Assembly: GCA_030684935.1 (NCBI GenBank)
Contig: JAUXXH010000029.1
Span: forward strand, 49,776-113,775
DNA: 64,000 nucleotides
Direction of reading: 5' to 3'
Source of the DNA: Pseudolabrys sp.
GTDB lineage: Bacteria; Pseudomonadota; Alphaproteobacteria; Rhizobiales; Xanthobacteraceae
Under the pieces are notes generated by a model. The model worked only from the letters and a program-made list of their open reading frames with translations, did no database searches and was not told the origin of the DNA. Positions 38,214-49,400 of this stretch are shown piece after piece; position 1 is the stretch's first letter, and each line of letters begins with the position of its first letter. The position numbers were made by a program, and so were the translations under genes.

Positions 38214-39395
38214 CTAAGATGCCTTTACGGCATTTTCGGACAAGAGGTCGCGGGCTAAACTTCTCGCGATATGGTCAACGGCAAGCGCCGCCTCGATCCC
38301 GGCCGGCTCGCCGAGCAGCCCGCGAACGGTAGCGGCCTCCAGGGTCGCCTCGACCAGCGCCGCGATCGACGGAAAACCGATCCGGCCGGCGATGAATGCC
38401 CCCACCGCGACCTCATTGGCGGCGTTCAGGACGGTCGGCGCCGCGCCGCCGGCTTCCAGCGCCCGCCGCGCCAGCGCCAGGGCCGGAAACCGGACGGTAT
38501 CCGGCGCCTCGAAGGTCAGGTCTCGGATTTGCGCCAGGTCGAGCCGCGGCGCCGGGCCGTCGATGCGCTTCGGCCAGGCCAGGCAATGGGCAATCGGGAT
38601 GCGCATGTCCGGGGCGCCGAGCTGGGCCACCACCGAGCCGTCGCGGAATTCGACCAGGCCGTGCACCACCGACTGCGGATGCACCAGAATGTCGATCTCG
38701 CCGGCCTTCAGCGCGAACAGATGGTAGGCCTCGATCAGTTCGAGGCCCTTGTTCATCATGGTGGCGGAGTCGATCGAGATCTTCGGCCCCATCGACCAGT
38801 TCGGATGGCGCAGCGCCTGCTCGATGGTCGCCGACCGGATCTGCGCCTGCGTCCAGGTCCGGAACGGGCCGCCGGAGGCCGTCAGGATGATGCGGCGGAC
38901 GTCCTCGCGCCGCCCTGCCCCCAGCGCCTGGAAAATGGCGTTGTGCTCTGAATCGACCGGCAGCACGGTGGCCCCGGTCGCCGCGGCGCGGCGCATGAAC
39001 AGGCTGCCGGCGCAGACCAGGCATTCCTTGTTGGCAAGCGCCACGGTGGCGCCGCGTTCGATCGCGGCCATGGTCGGCTTCAGGCCGACCGCGCCGCTGA
39101 TCGCCGCCATCACCCAGTCGGCCGGGCGAGCGGCGGCCTCGTCGAGCGCGTCGGCGCCGGCGGCCGCCTCGATGCCGCTGCCGGACAGCGCGTTCTTCAA
39201 TTCCGTGTAGGCGGCAGGATCGGCAACGACGGCAAGCCGGGCACCGACATCACGCGCCACCTGCGCCAGCTCAGTGGCCTTGCTGTCCGCCGTGACCGCT
39301 TCGACCCGGAACCGCTGCTTTTCGCGCTTGATCAGGTCGACGGTCGAGGCCCCGACCGAGCCGGTGGCGCCGAGGATGGTGACGCTGCGCATCAT
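38214..39395 (-). CDS. dxr: 1-deoxy-D-xylulose 5-phosphate reductoisomerase (393 aa)
   Basis: Second step of the MEP isoprenoid pathway. The NADPH-binding N-terminus is [19 protein letters not shown]. The metal/substrate site residues appear in [14 protein letters not shown] and the mobile loop [10 protein letters not shown], and [25 protein letters not shown] is diagnostic. ATG 39395 is used; the adjacent ATG 39392 cannot be excluded. It feeds isopentenyl-PP to UppS encoded nearby. Confidence 0.97.
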   Translation of the reverse strand: MMRSVTILGATGSVGASTVDLIKREKQRFRVEAVTADSKATELAQVARDVGARLAVVADPAAYTELKNALSGSGIEAAAGADALDEAAARPADWVMAAISGAVGLKPTMAAIERGATVALANKECLVCAGSLFMRRAAATGATVLPVDSEHNAIFQALGAGRREDVRRIILTASGGPFRTWTQAQIRSATIEQALRHPNWSMGPKISIDSATMMNKGLELIEAYHLFALKAGEIDILVHPQSVVHGLVEFRDGSVVAQLGAPDMRIPIAHCLAWPKRIDGPAPRLDLAQIRDLTFEAPDTVRFPALALARRALEAGGAAPTVLNAANEVAVGAFIAGRIGFPSIAALVEATLEAATVRGLLGEPAGIEAALAVDHIARSLARDLLSENAVKAS

Positions 39396-39399
39396 CCCC

Positions 39400-40089
39400 T
39401 CACCATATCAGAAGGCCGCGGGCCGGCGCGTCGAAGCCGCCATGCACCACGCCGATCAGCGCGGCGGCGAGCGCGGCCGCCCAGAAGCCGTCGAGCCGGT
39501 CCATCACGCCGCCATGGCCGGGAATGAGCTGGCCGGCATCCTTGGCGCCGAACCGGCGCTTGATCCACGATTCCAGCAGGTCGCCGATCTGCGACAGCAC
39601 CGACAGCAGCAGCGCGATGACGGCGATCGCAGGGAGATTGGCGATGCCGAAGGCATAGGCCAGCGCGACCGCGACCAGCATCGCGCCGAGCGTGCCGCCG
39701 ATCGCGCCGGACCAGGTTTTCTTCGGGCTCACCGACGGCATCAACTTCGGGCCGCCGAGGGCGCGGCCAGCGAAATAGGCGGCAACATCGGTGGTCCAGA
39801 CAATGCCGAACAGCATCACGATCGCCAGAAAGCCGTAGGCCGCATCGGCGCGCAGCAGCAGCGGCGCCAGCAACAGCACCGACGCATAGGCGGCGCCGGC
39901 AATATACCAGCCGAGCCGCGCGGGCGGCGCCAGCGCCGCGCCACGCACCAGCGCCGACCATTCCCACAACACCGCGAGCGCGGCAGCGGCCCAGAACAGC
40001 GCGAACAGGACGCCGCCGGCATAGGCAATGACCAGCGCCAGCGGCATCATCACCGCGGCCGAGATCACGCGCAGCGCCAGATTGCTCAT
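39400..40089 (-). CDS. cdsA: Phosphatidate cytidylyltransferase (229 aa)
   Basis: Forms CDP-diacylglycerol for phospholipid synthesis, as an integral membrane enzyme. Six to seven hydrophobic helices are visible. The C-terminal family signature reads [35 protein letters not shown] (split: [13 protein letters not shown], then [18 protein letters not shown]), with the catalytic Asp/Lys residues. ATG 40089 ([14 protein letters not shown]) is preferred to the GTG at 40122 because the family starts there and GGAA lies upstream. It is 38 bases downstream of uppS and 4 bases upstream of dxr. Confidence 0.95.
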   Translation of the reverse strand: MSNLALRVISAAVMMPLALVIAYAGGVLFALFWAAAALAVLWEWSALVRGAALAPPARLGWYIAGAAYASVLLLAPLLLRADAAYGFLAIVMLFGIVWTTDVAAYFAGRALGGPKLMPSVSPKKTWSGAIGGTLGAMLVAVALAYAFGIANLPAIAVIALLLSVLSQIGDLLESWIKRRFGAKDAGQLIPGHGGVMDRLDGFWAAALAAALIGVVHGGFDAPARGLLIW

Positions 40090-40127
40090 CGAGGATATTC
40101 CGGACGGACCGGGTTTGACCACGGCGG

Positions 40128-40883
40128 TCAGGATCCGGTCTTGGCGACAAGCCCGCCAAACCGGCGCTCGCGCTGCTGATACTCGCCGATCGCGGCCTCA
40201 AGCGCGGCCCGGTCGAAGTCGGGCCAATAAGTCGGCGTGAAGACGAGTTCGCTATAGGCCGACTGCCACAGCAGGAAGTTGGACAGCCGCTGCTCGCCGC
40301 TGGTGCGGATGATCAGATCCGGGTCCGGCACATCCGGCGCATCCAGGAATCCGGTGATGGTGTCCATCGTGACATCCGCCGGCGCCAGACGGCCCTGCGC
40401 CACTTCGTCGGCGATGCGGCGGGCGGCCCGCGCGATCTCCTGCCGCGCGCCGTAATTGAAGGCGACCACCAAGGTCAGGCCGTCATTGTTTTTGGTGAGT
40501 TCTTCGGCGTCGGTCAGCAGACGGACGATGTCTGCTTCCAGTCCTTGACGTTCGCCGATGACGCGGACGCGCACGTTGCTCTTGTGCAGTTCGGCAAGAT
40601 CATTGCGGATGAAGCGCCGCAACAGGCCCATCAATTCGCCGATCTCGGCGGCGGGCCGCGACCAGTTCTCGGCGCTGAAGGAAAAGATGGTGACGTAACC
40701 GATGCCGAGTTCGCCGGCGGCGCGCACCGTGCGGCGCAGCGCCTCGACGCCGCGGCGATGGCCCTCGACCCGGGGCAGCCCCCGCGCCGCCGCCCAGCGG
40801 CCATTGCCGTCCATGATAATGGCGACATGGCGCGGCGCCTTGAACGGCGGGGTGGCGCTTTGCGGTAACTCTGCCTCGGACAT
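40128..40883 (-). CDS. uppS: Undecaprenyl diphosphate synthase (251 aa)
   Basis: A cis-prenyltransferase making the C55 carrier lipid for peptidoglycan and LPS. The catalytic Asp lies in [22 protein letters not shown] at about 20-41, with [11 protein letters not shown] and the C-terminal [24 protein letters not shown]. All conserved regions I-V are recognisable. Begins 11 bases after the frr stop in a translation/envelope operon. Confidence 0.97.
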   Translation of the reverse strand: MSEAELPQSATPPFKAPRHVAIIMDGNGRWAAARGLPRVEGHRRGVEALRRTVRAAGELGIGYVTIFSFSAENWSRPAAEIGELMGLLRRFIRNDLAELHKSNVRVRVIGERQGLEADIVRLLTDAEELTKNNDGLTLVVAFNYGARQEIARAARRIADEVAQGRLAPADVTMDTITGFLDAPDVPDPDLIIRTSGEQRLSNFLLWQSAYSELVFTPTYWPDFDRAALEAAIGEYQQRERRFGGLVAKTGS

Positions 40884-40894
40884 GGCGATGGACC

Positions 40895-41458
40895 TCAGAC
40901 GGTGAGGATTTCCTTTTCCTTGGCAGCGAGCATCTGGTCGACTTCGGCGATGCCGGCGTCGGTCGCCTTCTGAATCTCGGCCGAGTACCGGTCGTGATCG
41001 TCCTTGCTGATGTCGTGATCCTTCTCGAGCTTCTTGATCACATCCATCGCATCGCGGCGCACATGGCGCACGGCGACGCGCGCGGACTCGGCGTATTTGT
41101 GCGCCAGCTTGACCAGTTCCTTGCGGCGATCCTGATTGAGTTCAGGGATGCGCAGGCGGATGGTCTGGCCCTCGGTCGCCGGCGACAGGCCGAGGTTGGA
41201 ATCGACGATGGCCTTTTCGACCGCTTTCACCAGCGACCGGTCCCAGACGCTGACCGAGATCAGGCGCGGCTCTGGAATGGTGACGCTGGCGCACTGCTGC
41301 AGCGGCATCTGCGAGCCGTAGGCGTCGACCATCACCGGATCGAGCAACCCGGTCGAGGCGCGGCCGGTGCGCAGGCCGGACAGCTCGCCCTTGAGCGCGG
41401 CGCTGGCGCCCTGCATGCGGCGCTTGATGTCGTTGATGTCGTATGTTGCGTTTGCCAT
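40895..41458 (-). CDS. frr: Ribosome recycling factor (187 aa)
   Basis: With EF-G splits post-termination ribosomes. The three-helix-bundle domain and inserted beta domain are recognisable: [40 protein letters not shown], then [25 protein letters not shown] and [14 protein letters not shown]. These segments are the family's most conserved. The length is normal (185-187). Follows pyrH by 69 bases. Confidence 0.97.
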   Translation of the reverse strand: MANATYDINDIKRRMQGASAALKGELSGLRTGRASTGLLDPVMVDAYGSQMPLQQCASVTIPEPRLISVSVWDRSLVKAVEKAIVDSNLGLSPATEGQTIRLRIPELNQDRRKELVKLAHKYAESARVAVRHVRRDAMDVIKKLEKDHDISKDDHDRYSAEIQKATDAGIAEVDQMLAAKEKEILTV

Positions 41459-41527
41459 GACGATCCCCCGAACGGCGCGTTCTGATCTATCCGAATTGCG
41501 CCCGGCGTTGTGCGCCGCACGCAGGTG

Positions 41528-42241
41528 TCAGCCGACGATGGTCGCGCGGCCCTTGCCGCGGAGCACGGCGGCGATGCCGTCCTTTTCCGCGATTGAAAAG
41601 ACGATGATAGGCATCCGGTTCTCCCTCGCAAGCGCGAAGGCCGCACCATCCATCACCCGCAGATCCTTCTCGATGGCTTCCTGATGGCTGATGGTCTCGT
41701 ACCGCGTGGCCTTTGGGTCTTTCTTCGGGTCCGCGCTGTAGACGCCGTCGACGTTGGTGGCCTTCAGCACCGCCTGGCAATCGAGTTCCGCCGCCCGCAG
41801 CACCGCCGTGGTGTCGGTCGTGAAAAACGGATTGCCGGTGCCGGCGGCGAGCAACACCACCCGGCCCTTGCCGAGATTTTTCAGCGCCCGCTTGCGGTTG
41901 AAGGTTTCGCAGACCGACGGCATCGCCAGGGCCGACAGAGTGCGCGCCTCACAGCCGGCGCGCTCGACGGCGGCTTCCAGCACCAGACAGTTCATGACGG
42001 TGGCCAGCATGCCCATGGTGTCGCCGACCGGGCGCGGCACGCCGCGCTCGGACACTTCGACACCCCGGAAGATGTTGCCGCCACCGACCACGACGCCGAG
42101 TTCGACGCCGAGCTTGGCGGCGCTGACCAGGTCGGCAGCAACCCGTTCGACCGTCATCTGGTCGATGCCGAATTCCTTCGACCCTGTCAGCGCTTCGCCG
42201 GACAGCTTAACGATGACGCGTCGGTAGACCGGATCACTCAT
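41528..42241 (-). CDS. pyrH: UMP kinase (237 aa)
   Basis: Phosphorylates UMP to UDP; a hexameric bacterial enzyme of the amino-acid-kinase fold. Motifs are [13 protein letters not shown] at the N-terminus, [12 protein letters not shown] (UMP/ATP loops), [17 protein letters not shown] and [18 protein letters not shown]. Supplies UTP, the substrate of PyrG encoded in this window. Located between tsf and frr as in most alphaproteobacteria. Confidence 0.97.
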   Translation of the reverse strand: MSDPVYRRVIVKLSGEALTGSKEFGIDQMTVERVAADLVSAAKLGVELGVVVGGGNIFRGVEVSERGVPRPVGDTMGMLATVMNCLVLEAAVERAGCEARTLSALAMPSVCETFNRKRALKNLGKGRVVLLAAGTGNPFFTTDTTAVLRAAELDCQAVLKATNVDGVYSADPKKDPKATRYETISHQEAIEKDLRVMDGAAFALARENRMPIIVFSIAEKDGIAAVLRGKGRATIVG

Positions 42242-42293
42242 GGGCTGCGATCCCCTTGTCTGTCGACGCGACCGGCGCGGGCCTTGCGTCCGT

Positions 42294-43214
42294 TCAGCCT
42301 TGCGCGGCGGCTGCGACTTCGGCGGCGAAGTCCGAGGTCTGCTTCTCGATGCCTTCGCCGAGCGCGTAGCGCACGAACCCGGTGATCTTGATCGGGCCGC
42401 CGACCTTGCCTTCCGCTTCCTTCATCGCCTGCGCGACCGTCTTCTTGTCGTCGAAGATGAACGGCTGCTCGAGCAGGCAGACTTCCTTGTAGTAGGTCTT
42501 GAGGCCGGATTCGACGATCTTTTCGATCACGTTTTCCGGTTTCCCCTGTTGTCTGAACTTGTCAGCCAGCACGTTCTTCTCGCGCTCGACCACGACCGGA
42601 TCGAGCCCCGACGGCTCCAGCGCCTGCGGATTGGCCGAGGCGACATGCATCGCGACCTGGCGGCCGAGCGCCGTCAGTTCGTCGGTGTTGCCGGTCGATT
42701 CCAGCGCCACGATAACGCCGATCTTGCCGAGGCCGTCGCTGACGGCGTTGTGCATATACGTGCCGATCACGCCCTTGCCGACCGACAATTCGGCGGCGCG
42801 GCGCAGCGTCATGTTCTCGCCGATCTTGGCGATGGTGTCGGCGATCGACTCGGCGACCGTGATGCTGCCGGCCTTGGCCGCGTTGATGGTGTCGATGTCG
42901 GTGCCGACCTCGAGCGCCACATTGGCGATCATCTTGACCAGGCCCTGAAACAGGTCGTTGCGGGCGACGAAGTCGGTCTCGGAATTGACCTCGACCACCA
43001 CGCCCTTGGTGCCCTTCACGGCAACGCCGATCAGGCCTTCCGCAGCGACGCGGCCAGCCTTCTTGGCAGCCTTGGACAGGCCCTTCTTGCGCAGCCAGTC
43101 CTGCGCCGCAGCCATGTCGCCTGCGGTTTCGCTCAGCGCCGACTTGCAATCCATCATGCCGGCGCCGGTCGACTCGCGCAGCTCTTTCACCATCTGGGCG
43201 GAAATATTTGCCAT
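42294..43214 (-). CDS. tsf: Translation elongation factor Ts (306 aa)
   Basis: Nucleotide exchange factor for EF-Tu. The N-terminal UBA-like domain is visible as [23 protein letters not shown], and the key contact sequence appears as [16 protein letters not shown] with the TDFVAR motif ([13 protein letters not shown]). The core and dimerisation domains follow. 97 bases separate it from rpsB upstream. Confidence 0.97.
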   Translation of the reverse strand: MANISAQMVKELRESTGAGMMDCKSALSETAGDMAAAQDWLRKKGLSKAAKKAGRVAAEGLIGVAVKGTKGVVVEVNSETDFVARNDLFQGLVKMIANVALEVGTDIDTINAAKAGSITVAESIADTIAKIGENMTLRRAAELSVGKGVIGTYMHNAVSDGLGKIGVIVALESTGNTDELTALGRQVAMHVASANPQALEPSGLDPVVVEREKNVLADKFRQQGKPENVIEKIVESGLKTYYKEVCLLEQPFIFDDKKTVAQAMKEAEGKVGGPIKITGFVRYALGEGIEKQTSDFAAEVAAAAQG

Positions 43215-43250
43215 TGTAAGCCTCTTTATTCGTGACCGCCCGCAGGCGAT

Positions 43251-43279
43251 CCGGTCATCCCCTAAATGGTGATGACCGG
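43251..43279. other. Inverted repeat between rpsB and tsf
   Basis: CCGGTCATC (43251-43259) pairs with GATGACCGG (43271-43279), with an 11-base loop. On the leftward rpsB-tsf message it lies between the two genes and has no T-run, so it would act as a processing or partial attenuation signal rather than a full terminator. The T-run is only on the other strand. Confidence 0.45.
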
Positions 43280-43311
43280 CGCTTTTTCCAAATCGAGCCG
43301 ATGAGCGGAGA

Positions 43312-44316
43312 TTATTCCGCTTCCGCCGTCATCTGCTTGGCCTTGGCGACCCAGCTGTCGACGCGGCCCGGAAGACCGACTTCTTCGCCGACGTTATGCG
43401 CGGCCTTTTCGTTGAGTTCGGCCAGCTGCGAGTAGTGGAAGATGCCGAGATCGTTGAGCTGCTTCTCGATCGCCGGCGACACGCCGGGCAGCTTCTTGAG
43501 ATCGTCGGCGACACCGCGCGGACCCGACAGCGGCTCGAAACCGAGGTCGCTGATGGCCGGTGCGGTCGGCAGGTCTTCCACGATCGGCTTCTCGGCGGCG
43601 CCGAGATCGATGCCTTGGGCGCCCTGCGAGCGCGAAATGCCGTCGATGGCCGCCTTGGCGATCAGGTCGCAGTACAGTGAGACGGCGCGGCTGGCGTCGT
43701 CATTGCCCGGCACCGCATAGGTGATGCCGGCCGGATCGCAATTGGTGTCGACGATCGCCGCGACCGGAATGTTGAGCCGGCGCGCTTCCTTGATGGCGAT
43801 GTCTTCCTTGTTGGTGTCGATGACAAAGATCATGTCCGGCACGCCGCCCATGTCCTTGATGCCGCCGAGCGAGCGGTCGAGCTTGTCGCGCTCGCGCTGC
43901 ATCGTCAGGCGTTCTTTCTTGGTGTAGGCGCCGGCCTCGCCCGAGGCGAGCATCTCGTCGAGCTTGCGCAGGCGCGAGATCGAACCGGAAATGGTCTTCC
44001 AGTTGGTCAGCGTGCCGCCGAGCCAGCGCGAGTTGACGTAATACTGGGCGCACTGCTTGGCCGCGGTGGCGATGGAATCCTGCGCCTGCCGCTTGGTGCC
44101 GACGAACAGGATACGGCCGCCTTTGGCGACGGTGTCGCTGACGGCCTGCAGCGCGCGATGCAGCATCGGCACGGTCTGGGCCAGGTCGACGATGTGAATG
44201 TTGTTGCGGGTGCCGAAGATGTATTGACCCATCTTCGGGTTCCAGCGGTGGGCCTGATGGCCAAAGTGCACGCCAGCTTCGAGGAGCTGACGCATCGTGA
44301 AGTCAGGAACAGCCAT
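43312..44316 (-). CDS. rpsB: 30S ribosomal protein S2 with a long C-terminal extension (334 aa)
   Basis: Core S2 starts [21 protein letters not shown] and includes [22 protein letters not shown] and [22 protein letters not shown]. After about residue 230 there is an 80-100-residue extension. It ends in a helix-hairpin-helix-like segment ([21 protein letters not shown]) and is typical of alphaproteobacterial S2. ATG 44316 is chosen because AGAAAGAATATG precedes it and upstream in-frame residues are not S2-like. First gene of the long leftward series reaching lpxB. Confidence 0.97.
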   Translation of the reverse strand: MAVPDFTMRQLLEAGVHFGHQAHRWNPKMGQYIFGTRNNIHIVDLAQTVPMLHRALQAVSDTVAKGGRILFVGTKRQAQDSIATAAKQCAQYYVNSRWLGGTLTNWKTISGSISRLRKLDEMLASGEAGAYTKKERLTMQRERDKLDRSLGGIKDMGGVPDMIFVIDTNKEDIAIKEARRLNIPVAAIVDTNCDPAGITYAVPGNDDASRAVSLYCDLIAKAAIDGISRSQGAQGIDLGAAEKPIVEDLPTAPAISDLGFEPLSGPRGVADDLKKLPGVSPAIEKQLNDLGIFHYSQLAELNEKAAHNVGEEVGLPGRVDSWVAKAKQMTAEAE

Positions 44317-44434
44317 ATTCTTTCTCCGGTTTGATCCACCGCGGACGATGTGAGCCCCGTGAAGGGACCACCGGACGGCCTTTTTGACCCATTGTCGGGG
44401 CCTAAAGCCAAGCGTCCGCGTGAGTGATGGGCGG

Positions 44435-44463
44435 CTTATATAGGCGTGTTCCGGCGGAAGCAA
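44435..44463 (-). promoter_or_regulatory. Probable strong promoter of rpsB-tsf
   Basis: Read leftward, TTGCTT (44463-44458) and TATAAG (44440-44435) are separated by 17 bases, about 120 bases before the rpsB start. This leaves a leader of roughly 110 bases that could carry S2 autoregulation; no specific leader fold is asserted. Confidence 0.6.
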
Positions 44464-44478
44464 GGACCGGAACGGCCC

Positions 44479-46341
44479 TCAAGGGGGCGCGGCGTGGGGT
44501 TCCGGGTCCGCGGCCGACGCCGGTGCCTGGGCACGCCACAGCACCGCCACACCGATAACGGCGGCCAGCACCGAGGCGGTAAAAATCGCGATCTTGGCGG
44601 CGGCAAAGGCGGCCGGCACCGGGAAGGCCTGCCCGGCGATGAACAGCGACATGGTGAAGCCGATGCCGGCCAGCGCCCCTGCCCCGGCCAGCTGCCGCCA
44701 GGAATATTCCTTCGGCTTGACGGCCAGTCCCGACCACACCGCCAGCGCCGAGGCCAGCACCAGGCCGAGCGGCTTGCCGATCACCAGGCCGGCCATGATC
44801 GCCAGCATCAGCTGTTCGTGACCGTGGATCACGTTCATGGACAGCGCCACCCCGGCATTGGCAAACGCAAACAGCGGCAGCACGATATAGGACGACCGCG
44901 AGCCGGCGTGCCGCAGCAGCCGGTCGGCCGGCGACTCCAGACGGTCGTGGATGGCGTCGATGGCGCGCAGCGCCGGCACCGATGGTCCGTGCCGCAGGAT
45001 CTCGCCGGCGTGCTTGGCCTCGGCCGCCATGATGGTGTTGGCCTGGATCATCAGCGCCCGCAGGTTCGCCGGCGGCCGCGTCGGGATGAACAGCGCCAGC
45101 ACGACGCCAGCCAGGGTCGCACTCAGACCGCCGAGATAGACGCAAACCCACAGTGCGATGCCGACCAAAGCATAGGGCGTCACGCTGTAGACGCGCGCCC
45201 GGTTGAGCGCCGCCAGCAGCACCGTGATGGCCACCGCCGCCGCCAGATAGCCGAGATGCAGTTCGCCGGAATAGAACGCGGCAACAACGAGAATGGCGCC
45301 GATGTCGTCGACGATCGCCGCCGCGGTCAGGAAGATGCGCAACTCGACCGGGACGCGGTTGCCCATCATGACGATCAGCGCGATGGCAAAAGCGGTGTCG
45401 GTGGCCATCGGCACGCCCCAGCCATGGGTCCAGGGACCGGCCGGAATCAACAGGCTATAGATCAGGGCCGGCACCACCATGCCGCCGATGGCGGCGGCTA
45501 TCGGCAGCGCCGCCGCGCGCAGGCTGGCGAGATGGCCGACGGTGAACTCGCGCTTGATTTCAAGGCCGACGACCAGAAAGAAGATCGTCAGCAACCCGTC
45601 ATTGATCCAGTGCAGCAGCGACATCCGGAACGCGGCCGTGCCGAACGTGATGCCGAGATATTGCTGCCAGAAGGCCTCGAAGCCGGGGCCCATTGGCGAG
45701 TTCATCAGGGCCACGGCGGCGAGGGTGGCCACCAGCAGCAGGATGCCGGCGGACGGCGCCCAGCCGGCGAAATCCAGCGCCGCGGCGCGGAAGCGATGGC
45801 CGAGCGTGTTCAGCAACGCGTCGGAAAACGAACTCTCGTCCCAAGCGCCGTCATAACGGCGGCTGTTGATGAAAAACGTCGGCGTGATCAGCACGCCGCT
45901 GGCGCGCGCGCTCCGCTCGTCAGCCTCGACCCTGGCCTTGGCGCGGCGCGCCAACTCGGTATCGCTCCCTAATTCGGTGAGCGGCACGCCCATGTCCTGC
46001 GCGGCCTGGCGCAGGTCGTCCTCGGTCAGCGTCTCCGAGCGCGTCATCAGCAGGATATGGGCGTCCCAGAATTTGTCCGGGTCGTCGCAGCACTCCATCA
46101 ACTCGGCGGCGCGCCGCGCGATGTCGCTCCCGGTCAGCGGCCGGTGGCGAAACACATAACGCAGGCGCTCGCCGAGCCGGTCGCGCACGTCGGCGATGCG
46201 TTCGTTGGCCGCCCGGCAGTGCGGACAGGCGTAGCTGCCATATTCGACCAGCGTGATCGGGGCTTTGGGGGGACCGAGAATATGATCGCGGGTGGGATCG
46301 ACCGGCCGGTCGAGCCGATGGATCGTATCGACGTCGGACAC
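44479..46341 (-). CDS. nhaA: DsbA-like domain fused to Na+/H+ antiporter NhaA (620 aa)
   Basis: Residues 1 to about 190 form a thioredoxin-fold DsbA-like domain with the redox motif C39-P-H-C42 in [14 protein letters not shown] and a cis-Pro segment [14 protein letters not shown]. There is no signal peptide. The remainder is a complete NhaA: about 12 helices with [20 protein letters not shown], the [11 protein letters not shown] helix with the transport Asp, and [17 protein letters not shown] with the Asp pair. NhaA exchanges sodium for protons across the inner membrane. The start is GTG 46341, with AAAGAGG five bases before it. The redox domain may gate the antiporter; that is inference. Confidence 0.92.
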   Translation of the reverse strand: MSDVDTIHRLDRPVDPTRDHILGPPKAPITLVEYGSYACPHCRAANERIADVRDRLGERLRYVFRHRPLTGSDIARRAAELMECCDDPDKFWDAHILLMTRSETLTEDDLRQAAQDMGVPLTELGSDTELARRAKARVEADERSARASGVLITPTFFINSRRYDGAWDESSFSDALLNTLGHRFRAAALDFAGWAPSAGILLLVATLAAVALMNSPMGPGFEAFWQQYLGITFGTAAFRMSLLHWINDGLLTIFFLVVGLEIKREFTVGHLASLRAAALPIAAAIGGMVVPALIYSLLIPAGPWTHGWGVPMATDTAFAIALIVMMGNRVPVELRIFLTAAAIVDDIGAILVVAAFYSGELHLGYLAAAVAITVLLAALNRARVYSVTPYALVGIALWVCVYLGGLSATLAGVVLALFIPTRPPANLRALMIQANTIMAAEAKHAGEILRHGPSVPALRAIDAIHDRLESPADRLLRHAGSRSSYIVLPLFAFANAGVALSMNVIHGHEQLMLAIMAGLVIGKPLGLVLASALAVWSGLAVKPKEYSWRQLAGAGALAGIGFTMSLFIAGQAFPVPAAFAAAKIAIFTASVLAAVIGVAVLWRAQAPASAADPEPHAAPP

Positions 46342-46443
46342 GGAAACCTCTTTCTCCCGGCGTGGAGACGCGTCACCGTCCAGATAGGGGATGGCAGCTG
46401 AAATCGCAACGCGCCCGGACCGGCGCTTGCAGGGCCTCGACGC

Positions 46444-49400
46444 TTACAGAGCCTCGACCTGGACCACGCCGGGCACCGCCTTGATGGCGCCGGCGATCTG
46501 CGGCGAGACCTTGAAGCGGCCGGGCAGTTTCACTTCGACCTCGGCGCCGCGGCCGAGCATCAGCACCATGCTGACCTCGCCATCGCCGTTGCCGTTCGGC
46601 CGGCTTTGCCCGATCGGCTCCAGCCGTTTGGCGACGCCTTCGAGCGGCGCGCCGTCGCGCAGAAACACCCGCAGGCCCTTGTGAATATTGGCGGCCGCGG
46701 CGTCGAGCGGCTCGGCCGACTGGATGCGGGCGCGCACCTCGTCGCCCTGCACTTCCGCCGACAGCACCATCAGCACCGCGGCGCCCGGCTCCAGCAGATC
46801 GCGGTACTCGGCCAGTCCCTCGGAGAAGATCACCGCCTCGAAATGCCCGGTCGGGTCGGACAGGCCGAAGATGCCCATCTTGTTGCCGGTCTTGGTGCGC
46901 CGCTCCTGCCGCGACACCACGGTGGCGGCGACCTTGCCTGCGGTGGCGCCGTTCTTCACCGCACGCGCGAATTCGATCCATGGCTGCACCCGCAGCTTCT
47001 TCAGCACGGCGGCATAATCGTCGAGCGGATGCCCGGACAGGAAGAAGCCGATGGCGTCATATTCGCGGCGCAGCCGCTCCGACGGCAGCCACGGCTCGAC
47101 CTGCGGCAGCGCGATCGGCTCCGGCTTGCCGCCGCCGCCGAACAATTCGCTCTGTCCGATCTCGGCGCCCTCGTGCGCGCGCTGGGCGCGGCCCAGCACC
47201 GTGTCCATGGCGGCGAAGACGCGCGAGCGGTTGGGCTCGAAGGCGTCGAAGGCGCCCGCTGCCGCGAGGCTTTCCAGCACGCGCTTGTTGACGGCGCGCG
47301 GATTGATCCGGCTGGCGAAGTCGGCGAGGTCGGCGAACTTGCGCTCCTGGCGCGCGGCGATGATCGACTCCACTGCCTGGCGGCCGACGCCCTTCAGCGC
47401 GGCCAGTGCGTAGATGATGGTATTGCCGTCGACCTCGAAGGCGATGTCGGAACGGTTGATCGATGGCGGATCGAGCTTGATGCCGAGCCGGTCGGCCTCG
47501 GCGCGGAATTCCGACAGCTTGTCGGTATTGCCGGTGTCGAGCGTCATGGTGGCGGCCAGGAACTCGACCGGATAGTTCGCCTTCATATAGGCGGTCTGGT
47601 AGGCGACCAGCGCGTAAGCGGCGGCGTGGCTCTTGTTGAAGCCGTAATCGGCGAAGCGTTCCAGCAGTTCGAAGATCGCGTCGGCCTGCGCCTTGCCGAT
47701 GCCGCACTCGACGCAGCCGTCGACGAAGATGCTGCGCTGCTTCTGCATTTCGCTGCGGATCTTCTTGCCCATGGCGCGGCGCAACAGGTCGGCGTCGCCG
47801 AGCGAATAGCCGGCGAGGATCTGCGCCGCCTGCATCACCTGTTCCTGATAGACGATGACGCCGAAGGTCTCCTTCAGGATCGGCTCGAGCTTGGGATGGA
47901 TGTATTCCGGCACTTCGAGGCCGTGCTTGCGCGCGCAATAGGTCGGGATGTTCGCCATCGGACCCGGGCGATACAGCGCCACCAGCGCGATGATGTCCTC
48001 GAAACGGTCGGGCTTCATGTCGAGCAGCGCTCGGCGCATGCCGGCGCTTTCCAGCTGGAACACGCCGACCGCTTCGGCCCGCGCCAGCAGGTCGTAGGTC
48101 TTTTTGTCGTCGAGCGGGATCGCGGTCAGATCGATCTTGATGCCGCGGCGCTCGAGCAGCGCCACCGCCGTCTGCAACACGGTGAGCGTCTTGAGGCCGA
48201 GGAAGTCGAACTTCACCAGGCCCGCCTGCTCGACCCATTTCATGTTGAACTGGGTCACCGGCATGTCCGACTTCGGATCGCGGTAGAGCGGCACCAGTTC
48301 GGACAGCGCGCGGTCGCCGATGACGATGCCGGCCGCATGGGTCGAGGCGTGGCGGGTCAGGCCTTCCAGCTTGCGGGCGATGGCAAAGGCGCGCTTGACG
48401 GTCGGATCGCTGTCGGCTTCGGCCTGCAGCTTCGGCTCGCTCTCGATCGCCTGCGCCAGCGTCACCGGCGCGGCCGGATTCTGCGGCACCAGCTTGCACA
48501 GCTTGTCGACCTGGCCATAGGGCATCTGCAGCACGCGGCCCACGTCGCGCAGCACGCCGCGCGCCTGCAGCGTGCCGAAGGTGATGATCTGCGCCACCTG
48601 GTCGCGGCCGTAGCGCTCCTGCACATAGCGGATCACCTCCTCGCGGCGGTCCTGGCAGAAATCGATGTCGAAATCGGGCATCGACACGCGCTCGGGATTG
48701 AGGAAGCGCTCGAACAGGAGCCCGAAGCGGATCGGATCGAGATCGGTGATGGTCAGCGCATAGGAGACCAGCGAGCCCGCGCCCGAACCACGGCCGGGGC
48801 CGACCGGAATGCCCTCTTTCTTGGCCCACTGGATGAAGTCGGCCACGATCAGGAAGTAGCCGGGGTATTTCATCTTGGCGATGACGTTCAGCTCGAACGC
48901 AAGCCGGGCATGGTACTCGGCCTCCGTGAATCCATCGGCGACGCCGGCGCTGGCGAGCCGCGCCGCAAGTCCCGCCTCGGCGCGCTTGCGCAGCTCCTCG
49001 GCCTCGTCGACCACGCTGCCGCCCTCGCCGAGCGAGAAGCGCGGCAGGATCGGCTGGTGGGTGTGCGGCCGGAAGTGGCAGCGCTCGGCGATCTCCACGG
49101 TCGAGGCGAGCGCCTCCGGCAGATCGGCAAACAGCGCGACCATTTCGGCGCGCGTCTTGAAGCGATGCTCGACGGTGAGCTGGCGGCGGTCGCTCTGCGA
49201 CACCACGCGGCCTTCGGCGATGCAGATCAGCGCGTCATGCGCCTCGTAATCGGCGGCATTGGCGAAATACGGCTCGTTGGTCGCCACCAGCGGGATGTTG
49301 CGGGTGTAAGCGAGATCGATCAGCAGCGGTTCGCTGATGCGCTCGGCCGCGGTGCCGTGGCGCTGCAATTCCATGTAGAGCCGGTCGCCGAACAGGCGCT

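Noticed and set aside
43251..43279. The inverted repeat between rpsB and tsf as an intrinsic terminator for rpsB
   Set aside because: The T-run is on the wrong strand for the leftward transcript; kept only as an inverted repeat.
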